Positions 48,441 through 60,032 of a DNA stretch of 64,000 nucleotides are shown here, one piece after another. This DNA is from Calendula officinalis. Its lineage: Eukaryota > Streptophyta > Magnoliopsida > Asterales > Asteraceae. Below the pieces are notes generated by a model. It was not told where the DNA came from and did not search any database. It saw only the letters and a program-made list of their open reading frames with translations. The translations under genes and the position numbers were made by a program. Numbering within the stretch: position 1 is the first letter of the stretch; each line of letters begins with the position of its first letter. The stretch covers positions 41,138,063-41,202,062 of the forward strand of contig OY970832.1 of the NCBI GenBank assembly GCA_963853835.1. The letters run 5' to 3'.

Positions 48441-50369
48441 ATGACTTCTACTAATCAAACCCTAACTCACACCACCATTCGTTCCGTTCTCGAAAAAGAG
48501 AAACTTGATGGAACGAACTTTGTGGACTGGGCTCGTAACCTAAGGATTGTCCTTAGGGCCGAGCACAAGTACCACCATTTGGAGGAGGCGTTGCCCCCTG
48601 CCACTGCTGCTACCGCCACCCCTGCTGTTCGTGCGGCCTATACCAAGAGGTTTAACGAACAACAAGAGGTCGCCGCGCTCATGCTGGTGAGCATGATCCC
48701 TGAGATTCAGAAGAATCTCGAGGACCTCACAGCATTCGATATGATGGCTGAACTTAAGACATCATATCAAAAGCAAGCTGATCAGGAACTCTTTTACACG
48801 GTCAAAGCCTTCCATGCTTGCAAGCAGGAGGAGGGACAGTCTGTTAGCTCTTATCTTTTGAAGATGAAGAGTTACCTAGACCGAATGGAGAAACTTGGCT
48901 ACCCTATGCCTCATATCCTTGGAATTGGGTTAATTCTAACCTCACTTCACAAGGACTATGCACCGTTTGTCATGACTTATCATATGCATAGTATGGGGAA
49001 GACTTTCGCCGAATTACATGCTATGCTGAAACAAACGGAAGCTGGGCTACCCAAGAAAACTCCAACCCCTACTGTCCTTGCCATAAGGCAAGGAAAGATC
49101 CAAAAACCAAAACCGCAAGTAGTTGCTAAGGCCCCAGGCAAGGGAAAGCAAGTTTACAAGCCCAAGCGAAAGGTTCCCCCACCTACTCATAAGGAGCATC
49201 CTGCTAAGGATCTTGCTTGCCATCACTGCAGTGAAACAGGCCACTGGAGGAGGAATTGTCCTGCCTACCTGACAGAGTTGATGAAGAACAAAGCCAATAA
49301 GATTGGCACATCAGGTATCTTCACAATAGAACTATATGCTTTCCCTAAGAAATCATGGGTATATGACACTGGTTGTGGAACTCACATTTGTAATACCATG
49401 CAGGGTCTAAGGGGAAGTAGAAAGCTAAACGATGAAGCTTTGGACTTGTACGTGGGCAATGGAATGCGTGCACCGGTCGAAGCTATAGGAAGCTATGATT
49501 TAATCCTTCCTAGTGGTTTAATTATTGTATTAGACAATTGTCACTATGCGCCTAGTATTACTAGGGGTATAGTATCACTTTCTTGTTTGTGGAATAATGG
49601 TTTTATTCATACATTTACGGATTATGGTATTTCGGTTTCAAAGGATAATGTTTTTTACTTTAATGCTATTCCTCGTGACGGTATCTTTGAGATTGACATG
49701 CATAATCGTATTACAAACAATAGTTCTATTTATACGTGTAGCAATAAGAAATCCAAGTTGAATTTGGATTCTACTTACCTATGGCATTGTCGCCTTTGCC
49801 ATGTTAACAAGAAACGTGTTTTAAAATTACAAAAGGATGGACTTATAAAATCAGATGATTATGAATCATTTGATAAATGTGTTTCTTGTATAGCTGGCAA
49901 AATGGCGTGCAAGCCTTTCTCCCATGTAGGCGAAAGGGCCAATGATCTACTTGGACTCATACATACCGATGTATGTGGCCCTTTTAGAACTCGAACTAGG
50001 GAAGGTGCTACCTACTTCACTACTTTCACAGACGACTTTAGTCGTTATGGTTACTTTTACTTGATTAAACATAAACATGAAACCTTTGAAAAGTTCAAAG
50101 CTTTCCAAAATGAAGTAGAAAATCAACTCGGCAAGAAGATAAAAGCTCTCCGGTCCGATCGAGGAGGAGAGTACATGAGCCATGAGTTTCAAGACCATCT
50201 TAAGAATTGTGGGATTGTCTCACAATTCACTCCCCCTTATACACTACAGCATAATGGTGTATCAGAGAGGAGAAATCGCACCTTGCTTGACATGGCCCGA
50301 TCGATGATGAGTCCTACAAGCCTCTATCCTTTTTGGGTTATGCACTCAAATCGGCTGCTCGAATACTGA
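48441..50369 (+). pseudogene. gag-pol: Copia Gag-protease-integrase, frameshifted at its end
   Basis: 642-codon frame forming the first half of the copia polyprotein. Gag starts at the first ATG after the leader and has the plant copia signature KLDGTNFVDW (21-30), a basic stretch around 226-250 and a CCHC zinc knuckle (C260, C263, H268, C273) for RNA binding. The aspartic protease has D309-T310-G311. The integrase zinc site is H449, H454, C480, C483, and the catalytic triad D510, D573, E609 is complete with D-X35-E spacing. The product would assemble the virus-like particle, cleave the polyprotein and insert cDNA. In the G run 50335-50337 one G appears to be missing; the frame then ends at 50369 with unrelated residues, and integrase continues in another frame from 50333. 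All catalytic residues are intact, so the loss was recent. Confidence 0.93.
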
Positions 50370-50599
50370 ATATGGTTCCCACCAAGAAGGTTGAAAAGAC
50401 ACCATATGAGATATGGCATGGGAAAGTCCCAAACTTGTCTTACTTGAAGGTATGGGGTTGTGAGGCTCTCGTGAAACGAGACACGCCAAACAAACTTGAA
50501 CCCAGAGCTGTCAAGTGCATCTTTATAGGATACCCTGAGGAAACGATGGGTTACTATTTCTACTACCCACCTGAGCAAAAGGTAATTATTGCTCATTAT
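50333..50599 (+). pseudogene. Copia integrase C-terminal part, shifted frame, cut by the CACTA element
   Basis: This frame carries the continuation of the copia integrase after the 1-nt shift: the block around YALKSAARILN, then VPTKKVEKTPYEIWHGKVP, which is typical of plant copia integrase C-termini, and FYYPPEQKVI near the end. It has no start codon of its own. It reads to the TAT at 50597-50599, the left target duplication of the CACTA element, then runs into transposon sequence. The matching continuation begins at 52332 in phase, so the CACTA insertion alone accounts for this break. Confidence 0.9.
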
Positions 50600-52331
50600 C
50601 ATTAGTACAAAAATCATCAATCGCCACTACAAAAAATCGTGGTTATATATCATTAGCCATGGTTTTATTTTACATCAAAAGCGTAGTCTATTCTTCCGCG
50701 TTTTAAAGTGCATATATGGCTACGGTTGATTTTAGTGGCCATATCATATGGAAAAGTGTAGCGATAGCATACAACCGTGGCTAATGGTTACCATATAGTC
50801 ATATGTAATTAAAACGACAATAGTTGTAATCCTACTTTTAGAGACACAATTTATTGTAAATTGTGGCTAATGGTTACCATATAGCCACATATCGTTATAT
50901 TGGTGGTGACTACATGCCTGATTTTAGACACATAGTTTTATATACAATGTGACTAATCTATTATGTGTTGTCACATGTAGTTATGTTGAGGGTGACCGTA
51001 GAGTTCTTATAGACACAAGGTTTTTTTGTAATTGTGGCTCTAGTTTAACCTATAGCCACATTAAAAATAAATTTAATCCGTGACTTTTAATATATTTGGC
51101 CACACTAAAAAAAATTCCAACATGGTTATTATTTCATTTTTGACCTGTCAAACTCGATTGGTAATAGTCAATCCCTTGTAAAAACCCGATTTAAACCGTT
51201 AAATTGACGGCCAAAGAATTGCACTGCACCGAGCCTTAAGTCAAATGACCACACAACGTGAAAGGCATAAGAGACTCAATCTTTAATTGCTTCAATATAG
51301 TTGGTGCACACATCTTTTATAGTGAAAGTAATTCCCCAACTTTCATACAAATAGCAATGTGGGATAACATTTAGCCACATTTAAACCAATTAACGTGACA
51401 ATTGGTTGCTTTTAGACACATAATCAATTTAACTATAGTCGTAATCTTGGTATAGCCACATGAAAAATTGAGTGACTATTTTTTGTCCTATAGCCACATG
51501 ACACACAATAATGATCGTAGTTGTATACTAACTTTCAACAACAACGACTTCATGTGGCTAATAAACACATATGCCCACAAATACTAGTATCACACTTAAT
51601 CATGGCTATTGTTTTCCCTTTAGCCACATAAATCGTTATCTCATATATGTGACCCTTGATAATATTTAGCCATATTTAACATTATTAACGTGACAATTTG
51701 CTACTTGTAAACACACATTTATATACGATTAGATGGTGATTATAACTAATTTTAGAGACATAATTTTAATTTTACATTTACCATTGCTATTATTTAGGTT
51801 ATGGCCACATACAATTTTAGTTTTATCTTGATTTGATTTAGGGTATGACAGATATCCATCATATAGCCATGCAGATAAATAAAAGTTTTGAGTGACTATT
51901 GTTTATTGTATAGCCACATAACACACACAATAATGAGCGTGGTTGTATACTTCTATCAACAACAATGAATTTCATGTGGCAAATGAATACCAATTTTTGG
52001 ACACACGAGTAGTTGATCCATGTGGCTAAATATGTGTCTTTCGCCTCATGTATTAACCGTCGCAAAACAATGTCACGTTTTAAAAAAACATTATGGCGAA
52101 AATTGTGACATACGGCCACACTACATGACCGTGGCTAGCAATGGACACGTTTATCATGTTAAATCGTGGCTAAAGTGTTCAAATCTAATTTGCAATTGCC
52201 ACAATAATTTAGTTAAAATGTGGCAAAAACAATATTAGAACATTATTTTTTATATTTAGCCACACGGACATTTTAACCTGTGGCGAGGTTGTTTAAAAAA
52301 ACCGTGGCTAAAAGCTATTTTTGTACTAGTG
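50600..52331. mobile_element. Non-autonomous CACTA-type DNA transposon
   Basis: 1732-bp insertion with terminal inverted repeats CATTAGTACAAAAAT (left, C-to-T at base 3) and CACTAGTACAAAAAT (right, complement), flanked by the 3-bp duplication TAT (50597-50599 and 52332-52334). The CACTA end, the 3-bp duplication and the many subterminal repeats are diagnostic. The motif TAGCCACAT or its complement occurs roughly ten times by eye; in CACTA elements such repeats bind the transposase. A second CACTACAAAAAA lies 25 bp inside the left end. No transposase frame is present, and the short open frames inside are not genes. It sits exactly between integrase and reverse transcriptase of the copia element. 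Confidence 0.88.
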
Positions 52332-54179
52332 TATGCTGAGTTTCTTGAGAGCAATCTCATGTCACAAGAAACAAGTGGGAGTACCATCGACTTTGACGAG
52401 ATTCCAAGCGATGAAGATGCACAACCTATTGTAGATACTAGCGAACATCAAGATGAGGCTAAACATGAAACTGTTCCTGTTGCACCTCAAAATGATGTAG
52501 TCCCCGTTCGAAGGTCCGCAAGGACACCTCATGCACCTGAACGATATGGATTCCATGTCGATGATGAGGAGCTAAGTTTAGGGGATCATAATGAACCCCC
52601 TAACTATCGAGCTGCATTAGCAGATTCTGAATCTGACAAATGGCTTGATGCTATGAACGCGAAAATGCAATCCATGAAAGATAACCAAGTATGGACTTTG
52701 GTTGATCTTCCTCCGAACAGTAAGACTGTTGGCAGCAAGTGGCTCTTCAAGAAGAAGACCGACATGGATGGCAATGTACACACCTATAAAGCTCGGTTGG
52801 TGGCAAAAGGTTACACTCAAACTTACGGGATTGACTATGACAAAACCTTCTCGCTTGTTGCCGACGTTAGAGCTATTAGGATCATCATAGCCATAGCAGC
52901 GTACTATGACTATGAGATTTGGCAAATGGATGTTAAAAATGCTTTCTTAAATGGACACCTCGATGAAGATGTCTATATGGTTCAGCCTGAGGGATTTGTA
53001 AGTACAAAGCACCCTAAGAAAGTATGTAAGCTTCAAAGGTCCATTTATGGACTAAAGCAAACATCCAGAAGTTGGAACAAAAGATTCGACGAGGAAATCA
53101 AAACGTTTGGTTTCACTCAGAATCCCGACGAGCCATGTGTATATGTAAGAGCTAGTGGGAGCATTGTCGTCTTCCTAATCCTATATGTCGATGACATACT
53201 ACTCATAGGAAATAACATTCCAATGCTACAAGATGTAAAATCCTGGCTTGGGAAGTGCTTCGCTATGAAGGATCTTGGGGAAGCGGCATATATACTTGGT
53301 ATTAAGATCTACTGGGATAGATCTAAGCGGTTAATCGGACTAAGTCAAAGTGCGTACATTGATAAGATTCTAAAACGGTTTAGAATGGAGGCTTCCAAAC
53401 GTGGAAACCTCCCTATGCAACACAATGTACACTTGAGTAAGACTCAAGGACCGTCCTCACCTGATGAGATGAAACGTATGCCTGATGTCCCCTATGCCTC
53501 GGCAGTAGGGTCAATCATGTATGTTGTACGGTGCACAAGACCTCATGTAGCGTTCTCTCAGAACCTTACGAGCCGATACCAACAGAATCCAGGTGAGAGT
53601 CACTGGACTGCTGTTAAGAACATACTGAAGTATCTTAGGAACACTAAAGATATGTTTCTTGTCTATGGTCGTGGAAGTCAAGATGAACTAAGCGTCACTT
53701 GTTATTCTGATGCTAGTTTTGAGACTGATAGAGATGATTCCAAATCTCAAACGGGGTATGTTTTCGTTTTGAACGGAGGCGCTATTGCTTGGAAGAGTGC
53801 AAAGCAGAGCACTATCGCTATGTCTTCTACAGAAGCTGAACACATTGCAACTACTGAAGCTGCAATGGAAGCTGTTTGGATGAGGAAATTCATTTATGGG
53901 CTTGGAGTTGTCCCCAGTAATGAAAGACCTATGGATATGTACTGTGACAACACAGGTGCTATCATCATTGCCAACGAACCCGGTGTTCAGAAAGGCGCCA
54001 GACATTATCGGAGGAAGCTTCACTACATTAGAGATGCGATCCTAATGGGAGATGTACGCTTACTCAAAGTTCATACAGATGACAACTTAGCTGATCCCTT
54101 CACGAAGCCAATGACATGCACCAAACATATTGAGCATGCTAGAAACATTGGGCTTCGACCAGCTAGTAGTTTCATGTAA
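52332..54179 (+). pseudogene. pol: Copia reverse transcriptase-RNase H (3' half of pol)
   Basis: 615 codons open from the CACTA right junction to TAA at 54177. The frame has no start of its own: the GTG at 52329 belongs to the transposon end, so it would only be made as part of the polyprotein. It begins with an acidic linker, then RRSARTPHAPERYG, a copia marker before reverse transcriptase. The polymerase has QMDVKNAFLNG and the catalytic YVDD (Y286-V-D288-D289, counted from 52329). RNase H has D461 in the CYSDAS block and E502 in SSTEAEH, followed by YCDNTGAI. No internal stop or frameshift was seen. The role is copying genomic RNA into cDNA in the particle. It cannot now be made because of the upstream breaks. 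Confidence 0.93.
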
Positions 54180-55000
54180 TCTGTTTTAGTATTTGGATAA
54201 TGGAACATTGAGCAGTTTTTATTGGAATAAACTGATATATTTGATATGATCGTTTTATATGAATATCTACTGTGTTCTATATTTGCATGTTTATATCCAT
54301 GAATATTTACTGTGTTTTATATTCTAAATTGTCCATTGTCATATTAATAATATGGGAATATTATTAAGACAAATCTGAGGGCATTGATGACATTATCTTA
54401 GTATGACTAAGGATGATGAAATCAAACTCACATGTCGTTCATAACGATGCACGGTTGGACTGACCCAACCTATGAGAAATCACTTCCTGGATTTATGTCA
54501 CAAGTGAATCTCACAAAGGCTTTGTCACTTATCCTCTGACTTGAGATGCAAGTTGGTTTGTGTATGTAGAGGGGTAAACTTTGATGTGGTTAAACGCTGA
54601 CCTGAATAAGGCTGCTATAACAACCATTATCGGGTTTGTCATTAAGCATACGACAGTCAATAAAGAATTTGTTCCTCCACGTATGTGGATTAAATACTAC
54701 TGGGCCCCTCGATGATTTTGAATAGATGTATGTGTGGCCACACCCAAAAGGTAATCAAGATGAATCTTGATTGGTTTTGGTAATCTATTTCATTGTATAG
54801 ATCGAGAAACAGAATCGTTGAAGTTTTAGATTGACATTGATCCTTGTCTAAAATTCAACATAGTATCAGTAACAAAGGATAACTGATTGAAAAACCTTCG
54901 AACAAAGATTTTATGAAACTCCTCATGTACTTCTAGGGGCATTGGCGGGTTGCTAGACTCTAACCTTTGCTTGTATAACTACTTGATGTTATCATGCGCG
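54180..55000 (+). other. Copia 3' untranslated region
   Basis: AT-rich sequence between the pol stop and the polypurine tract, about 820 bp, with no open frame of note. I see no further element or gene in it. Confidence 0.7.
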
Positions 55001-55011
55001 CAAGTGGGAGC
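55001..55011 (+). other. Polypurine tract
   Basis: CAAGTGGGAGC directly before the 3' LTR, matching the AAGTGGGAG form common in plant copia elements. It primes plus-strand DNA synthesis during reverse transcription. Confidence 0.85.
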
Positions 55012-55648
55012 TGTTGGAATATGCTTCACGTGTATAACATATAGTTATATGGCTAGTTGTATGTGAGCCTAAAGGGTCACACACTTATACACTAAACACC
55101 TTGTTATATATAATGTAATTAGTGTAATTACATTATATATATAATAATGTAAGTAATTCACTAAGTAATTAAGTTTAAATTTGTTTAGACTTAAGTTATC
55201 TAGTGGGATTAATTGAAAGAAAGAAAGTACAAGTGGCTAAGTGGATATTTCTCTAAACTTGTTTAGGGTATATAAGGCTTAGATTAGGGAGCAAGCAATT
55301 AACCCTAATACCTCCTCCCCTTGTACCCTACGACCGAAACTACTCCCTCTCTAGGGTTCTTGGTTTTTGCCTCTTTCAATCTTGCAAGGACTAGCATCTT
55401 CAAGGGTGTTCAAGATAGTGTAGTGTGGACTTGCTTTAGAGGTATTCCCCATTAGAATCCTTGGTTTCGGTTGCTCACAATATCCATCCGAATTCATCAT
55501 TAATCAAAGGCAACTAGGGTATGATTCTTATACCATTCTCTTTGATTTATTGTATAGTTTAATTATGTTTATCAATATTAGATCCGGTTATGGTGATTAA
55601 ACTTTTCCGCTGCGTTTTGGTTCTTGTTTTAACCTAAAAACACCATTA
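55012..55648 (+). repeat. 3' LTR of the copia element
   Basis: 637 bp, the same length as the 5' LTR, with 8 single-base differences and no length change. Starts TGTTGGAATATGC and ends CACCATTA; the TTTTG duplication follows at 55649-55653. TATA box at 55269-55275. The array continues directly after it. Confidence 0.95.
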
Positions 55649-55826
55649 TTTTGAGCCTTGAGCGTTGAGACGTGACCCTTGAGTCTTGAGCATTGAACCT
55701 TGAACCTCGACCCTTGAGCCTTGAACCTTGAGCCTTGAGCCTTGTGCCTTGAGATTTGAGCCTTGAGCCTTGAGCCTTGAGCATTGACCCTTTGAGCCTT
55801 AAGCCTTGACACTTGAACCTTGACGC
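55649..55826. repeat. Heptanucleotide satellite between two insertions
   Basis: About 25 TTGAGCC-type units. With the last units before 43566 it forms the original continuous array. The same variant order recurs around 58800-58915, a duplicated segment without the copia insertion. Confidence 0.95.
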
Positions 55827-58487
55827 TGTAACGCCCCAAAAATTTGTATTAATTAAATAATATTATTTTCACATTTTTATTAATTATAATTAATATTATT
55901 CAGGCGACCTATAGTTGGGAGGTTTGTTATTATCAGACGTTATATTTAAACTATTATAGGTTTCATGAGTTTATACGTTAGCTAGTTAGCAATAACCATG
56001 AGCCGAGTTTAATGTTAGTGAGTCAGACCGGCCAAAGGCCAAGGCCCGGGCTTTTGATTTCGGGCTTGTTTAGACTTTGGTATTGCATCTAAAACCCCTA
56101 ACTCTTTTAGCCTCGTTTTTTTTATCTACTGTAGAGTAGTTCGGAATATAATTGGACCAAGCCGACCTTTTTTTTTCCCTTTGTTTCCGAAACCAGTGAT
56201 AAGAAGAAGAAAGGTCCAAGGCCCAAGATTTGCTAAGTATATATACTCCTTGGCACCCTAACTCTGCCGACTTGTTGCAATCCCACACCCTTTTCGTATC
56301 TTCCTCTCCCTCATACCACTCGCCTCCTTTCTTTCTGATGCAGTCGCCGAACAAGTAGAGAGCTGGAATCACGAGCAGAGTTTGAAGTTTAGTTGTTGTG
56401 TACCGGAAGTGAGAAAGAGAGTGATTCCTGATCGTGTCCTCCTTTCATTATCGAGCCAGCAAGCAAGCGGAATCCGAGCAGGAAACTTGTAGAACTCGGT
56501 AGTTTATTTGATTCCTCATCTTATTTCTTTTGCTTGTTTCGAATTCCCCTAATAGGGTGCTATTTTCTGGTTCGTGATCATAGTATCAGGCAACGGACAA
56601 GGAGTGTAGCAGCCATCGATCGGTGTCGAGGAAGGAGCAGATTATCAAGAAGTGGGTTATCATGGTCGAATCAAGATTTCAATCTGTTCCGGTAGTTCTC
56701 TTTGTACTATGTTCTATCCTGCGTTCGATCCTTAGTATATTGTCGTTCAGTTGGTTGCCTTGCTAGTTTGTTTTGTGAAAGGTGGATTCTACGGCTGCGG
56801 GTTTTATAACTTAGTTCCGGGAACGAGCCGGGCTCGTTTCGGTTCCGTGAATTGTTGTAGTTAGGTTGTCTTACTAACCGGTTACCGTCCCGAGCCATTA
56901 GATATCCCTAGATGTCCTCCCGAATGATGAACTGTTGTTAAGTGGGTGGATAGGTGGTGTATCGGGCACTCGAGGCCAAGCCATGAACTGTAAACGGCGG
57001 GTTGGATCCGTGGTCCAAATTGTTTTTATAAAATCGTAATCAAAGGGGAAAACCGAACCAATCGGGTAACCTTTAAAAAAAACAAAATGGAATAGGGTTT
57101 TGGGAAAACTTATTACACTTTGAGGAAATTAAATTTTACTGTCAAGTATCAATTTACAATACTCGGGTTGTTATGGTAACGGGTCGGGATTGCTAGTACG
57201 GGTTGTAAAGTCAAAGCTTTTCGGGTAAATTCTGACTTCCTGTTCTCGACTGTTTTTAACTAATTTAAAATATCATTTTGGACTTTTGGCCCGTGTTGGT
57301 GCCTTGATTTCTGAGTTAGATTTTCAACGCCGCAACCCGCTCGTTAATCCGAATTATGGTTTAAAAGTTTTAGTCAATTTAGTATGCTGCTGTTAGGAAG
57401 ATGAGCTGTGCAGCAGGTCTGTCTTGCAATTCTGTTTTGACACACTTAGAATCTGTTTTGGCCAGTGACTGTCTCACAGTAAATTGTAGTTCTGATTGTC
57501 TAGTTGTCGTGGTAAAAAGATGGGGAAAATAAAATGAGCCGTTTAGGAGTTATGGCAGTTTCCGTGAGACTGACGGGTGCTGCCAGCTTTCTGAAATAAG
57601 CCCTCGGGTAGAATTTTAATTCAGGGTTTCGCTTTTTGGTTTAGGACCGTCTAGGAGATAACGTGCTGTCCTTCTGATTGTCGGGAACCCTTTGGAGCTT
57701 ACGTTTCTCGAGGTGAGTATTCTCACCGTGTATTCAGTTTTAACGTTATACATGCATGACTTACCTGTTACATTACTTGCACCATATTTGCTATCTGAGT
57801 TATCTGTTATCTGAGTTATCTGTTATCTAGAGTTATCTGTGATCTAGCATCTTGTGTTCTGAGTTTCTGAGTTCTGAGTTTCTGAGTTTTGAGTTAAACA
57901 TTAAACATAATATATCTGACTTGACACCGAAGAGCACTGGTGTCAGACGTTTTGACTTGAAACCGAAGAGTACTGGTGCCAGGCCTTTTTGACTCAACAC
58001 CGAAGAGTACTGGCGTTGAGGTGGTGTGAGGCGGGTCGAGGTTGATCTCTCGGCCCAAGTCACACAAGCGCGCTATATAAATTAAAACATGAGTAATAAA
58101 ATCCGAGAAATAAATCTGAGTAATTAATCGAGTAGATTCTGAGTAGGAGTACACCGATGTGCCCTCATGTGTTGTATGTTTTAATTGTTTACATTTTGAG
58201 ATTATTCACTCAGCTTCCCAGCTGACCCAAACTCTCCCCCACATTGTTTCAGGTACCAGCAAAGGAAAGGAGAAGGTGGACGGTTGACCGCTGTATCTTT
58301 TCATTACTGATGTGGACAGCATTTAATATTTTAAAACACTTTATTTTAATTAAACTATTTCCGCATTAAATACAATTTTAAATGAAAATATTGTTATTGG
58401 GATTTAATTATTCAATTTATTGGGACCTTTTTATTTAAAATCTTGTATTTAGAAAATTTTTATTTTTGTAAAAATTTGGGTGTTACA
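55827..58487 (+). mobile_element. Solo LTR, gypsy-type, inserted directly in the satellite
   Basis: 2661-bp element starting TGTAACGCCCC and ending GGGTGTTACA, flanked by the perfect 5-bp duplication GACGC (55822-55826 and 58488-58492). It has the same orientation and family as 44864-47591. Roughly the last 850 bp are near-identical between the two, while the left two thirds are clearly diverged though alignable in places. It holds the same three dyads (57922-57945, 57958-57981, 57995-58018), of which the second and third have lost arm pairing, and TATATAA at 58074. No coding region. Internal small frames (for example a 100-codon minus-strand frame at 56070) have no recognisable domain and are not called. 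Confidence 0.87.
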
Positions 58488-59261
58488 GACGCTTCAGCCT
58501 TGACTTTTCAGCCTTTACCCTTGAGCCGTGACCCTTGAGCCTTGAGCTTTGAACCTTGAGTCTTGACCCTTGACTCTTGAGCCTTGAGCCTTGAGCCTTG
58601 AGCCTTGAGCCTTGAGCCTTGCGACTTGAGCCTTGAGACTTGAGCCTTGAGCCTTGAGCCTTGAGCCTGAAGCCTTGATTCTTAAGCCTTGATCCTTGAG
58701 CATTGAGCCTTGATCCTTTGAGCCTTGAGCCTTGAGCTTTGAACCTTGAGCCTTGAACCTTGAGCCTTGACTTTGAGCCTTGAGCCTTGAGACTTGAGCC
58801 CTGACTTTTGAGCCTTGAGCGTTGAGACGTGACCCTTGAGTCTTGAGCTTTGACCCTTGAACCTCGACCCTTGAGCCTTCAACCTTGAGCCTTGAGCCTT
58901 GTGCCTTGAGCCCTGAGCCTTGAGCTTGGAGCCTTGAGCCTGGAGCCTTGAGCCTTGAGCCTTGAGCCTTGAGCCTTGAGCCTTGAGCCTTGAGCCTTGA
59001 GCCTGTAACCTTGTGCCTTGAGCCATAAGGCTTGAGCCTTGAGTTTGAGCCTTGAGCCATGACCCTTCTTGAGCTTTGAACCTTGTACCTTGACGCTTGA
59101 GCCTTGAGTCGTGAGGATCCTTTGAGCGTTGAGCCTTGAGCCTTGACTTTTGAGCCTTGACTTTTGAGCCTTGAAGCTTGAGCCTTGAGCCTTGAGCCTT
59201 AAGCCTTGAGCCTTGAGCCTTGAGCCTTGAGCCTTGGGCCTTGAGCCTTGAGCCTTGAGCC
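58488..59261. repeat. Heptanucleotide satellite segment
   Basis: TTGAGCC-type array, same orientation. The part around 58680-58915 repeats the variant order found on both sides of the copia element (43440-43565 and 55649-55760) and shows the empty target ACTTTTGAGCC at 58804-58814. Confidence 0.95.
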
Positions 59262-60032
59262 TGTTGGAATATGCTTCACGTTCATGACATATAGTTATAT
59301 GGGTAGATGTATGTGAGCCTACAGGGTCACACACTTGTACAACAAACACCATTTAATATATATATATATAATATAATTAGGGTAATTATATTATTTATAT
59401 ACAAACTATAATTTGTGGCTAATTATGTTTTAATTAATTGTTAAGTTAAAACATATTAGTGAGTAATCATAAAGAATCAAAAGTACAAGGGGCTAAGTGT
59501 CATATCTCATAACTTGTATTATAGATATATACTTAGAATAGGGAGCAAGAAAAAAAAACCCTAATCTCTCCCTCTCAAAATACACGGCCGCACATCGAAA
59601 TCATGAATGGAATTTGATTTGGTAATTCCTTTTCGTTTTTGGTTGACTCACGTCCAAAAGAAAAAGTGTGGTGGATATTTGTGACATGTAATCGTACGCC
59701 CAGAAAAACACAATATACTACCTCTTTGATTTTGGTTTTAAATGCGCGTCCCCTTTTAGTTTTGATTTTGATTGTCTTGAGCAAGGGACTAGTATACCAA
59801 TTGGTGTTCTAGATTGGTGTAGTGTGGACTAGCTTTAGAGGAATTCTAACTTGAATTCTTGGAGTTCTTCATCCTCATTCGTTGGTGTAATCAAATGCTT
59901 CAAGGGTATGATCTTCATCCTAACTCTTTGATTTTCATGATTTATTATATTGTCAATATGTAGATCCGTTAGTAGTGATTCATATATTATTTTCCGCTGC
60001 GTTTTACTTGATTAAACCGTAAATCACTAACA
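59262..60032 (+). mobile_element. Copia-type solo LTR with target-site duplication
   Basis: 771-bp element with ends TGTTGGAATATG and AATCACTAACA, flanked by the perfect 5-bp duplication GAGCC (59257-59261 and 60033-60037). The first about 80 bp and the end region (TTTCCGCTGCGTTTT) are shared with the copia LTRs at 43566 and 55012, so it is a related subfamily with canonical TG...CA ends. No internal region or second LTR is attached, so it is a solo LTR. Its right 243 bp recur at 63101-63343. A 69-codon minus-strand frame inside is not convincing. Confidence 0.92.

Larger units (their letters stand above)
43566..55648 (+). mobile_element. Ty1/copia LTR retrotransposon, full length but inactivated, with two nested insertions
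   Basis: Complete element in the plus orientation, inserted in the satellite. It has two 637-bp LTRs (43566-44202 and 55012-55648), a primer-binding site at 44204, a polypurine tract at 55001-55011, and gag-pol in copia order (Gag, protease, integrase, reverse transcriptase, RNase H). The 5-bp target-site duplication is TTTTG (43561-43565 and 55649-55653). A paralogous satellite segment near 58806-58810 shows the uninterrupted target. The two LTRs differ at 8 positions that I counted, about 1.3 percent. The element is dead: 1-nt frameshift near 50335, a CACTA element between integrase and reverse transcriptase, and a 2.7-kb solo LTR in the leader. Without the two insertions it would be about 7.6 kb. 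Confidence 0.95.

Noticed and set aside
50625..50636. CACTACAAAAAA at 50625 as the true left end of the CACTA element
   Set aside because: The preceding 3 bases (CGC) do not match the TAT after the right end, whereas the end at 50600 has a TAT duplication and a repeat matching the right terminus.
51859..52238. Small frames inside the CACTA element as transposase remnants
   Set aside because: Sequences are low-complexity translations of the TAGCCACAT-type repeats with no transposase motif.
56070..56372. 100-codon minus-strand frame as a small protein gene
   Set aside because: Inside the second solo LTR, no domain or signal, and no counterpart frame in the related LTR.
44864..58487. The two TGTAAC...GTTACA elements as TIR DNA transposons
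   Set aside because: The flanking duplications are 5 bp and the ends are TG...CA, which fit LTR integration. hAT (8 bp), Mutator (9 bp) and CACTA or PIF (3 bp) duplications do not match.
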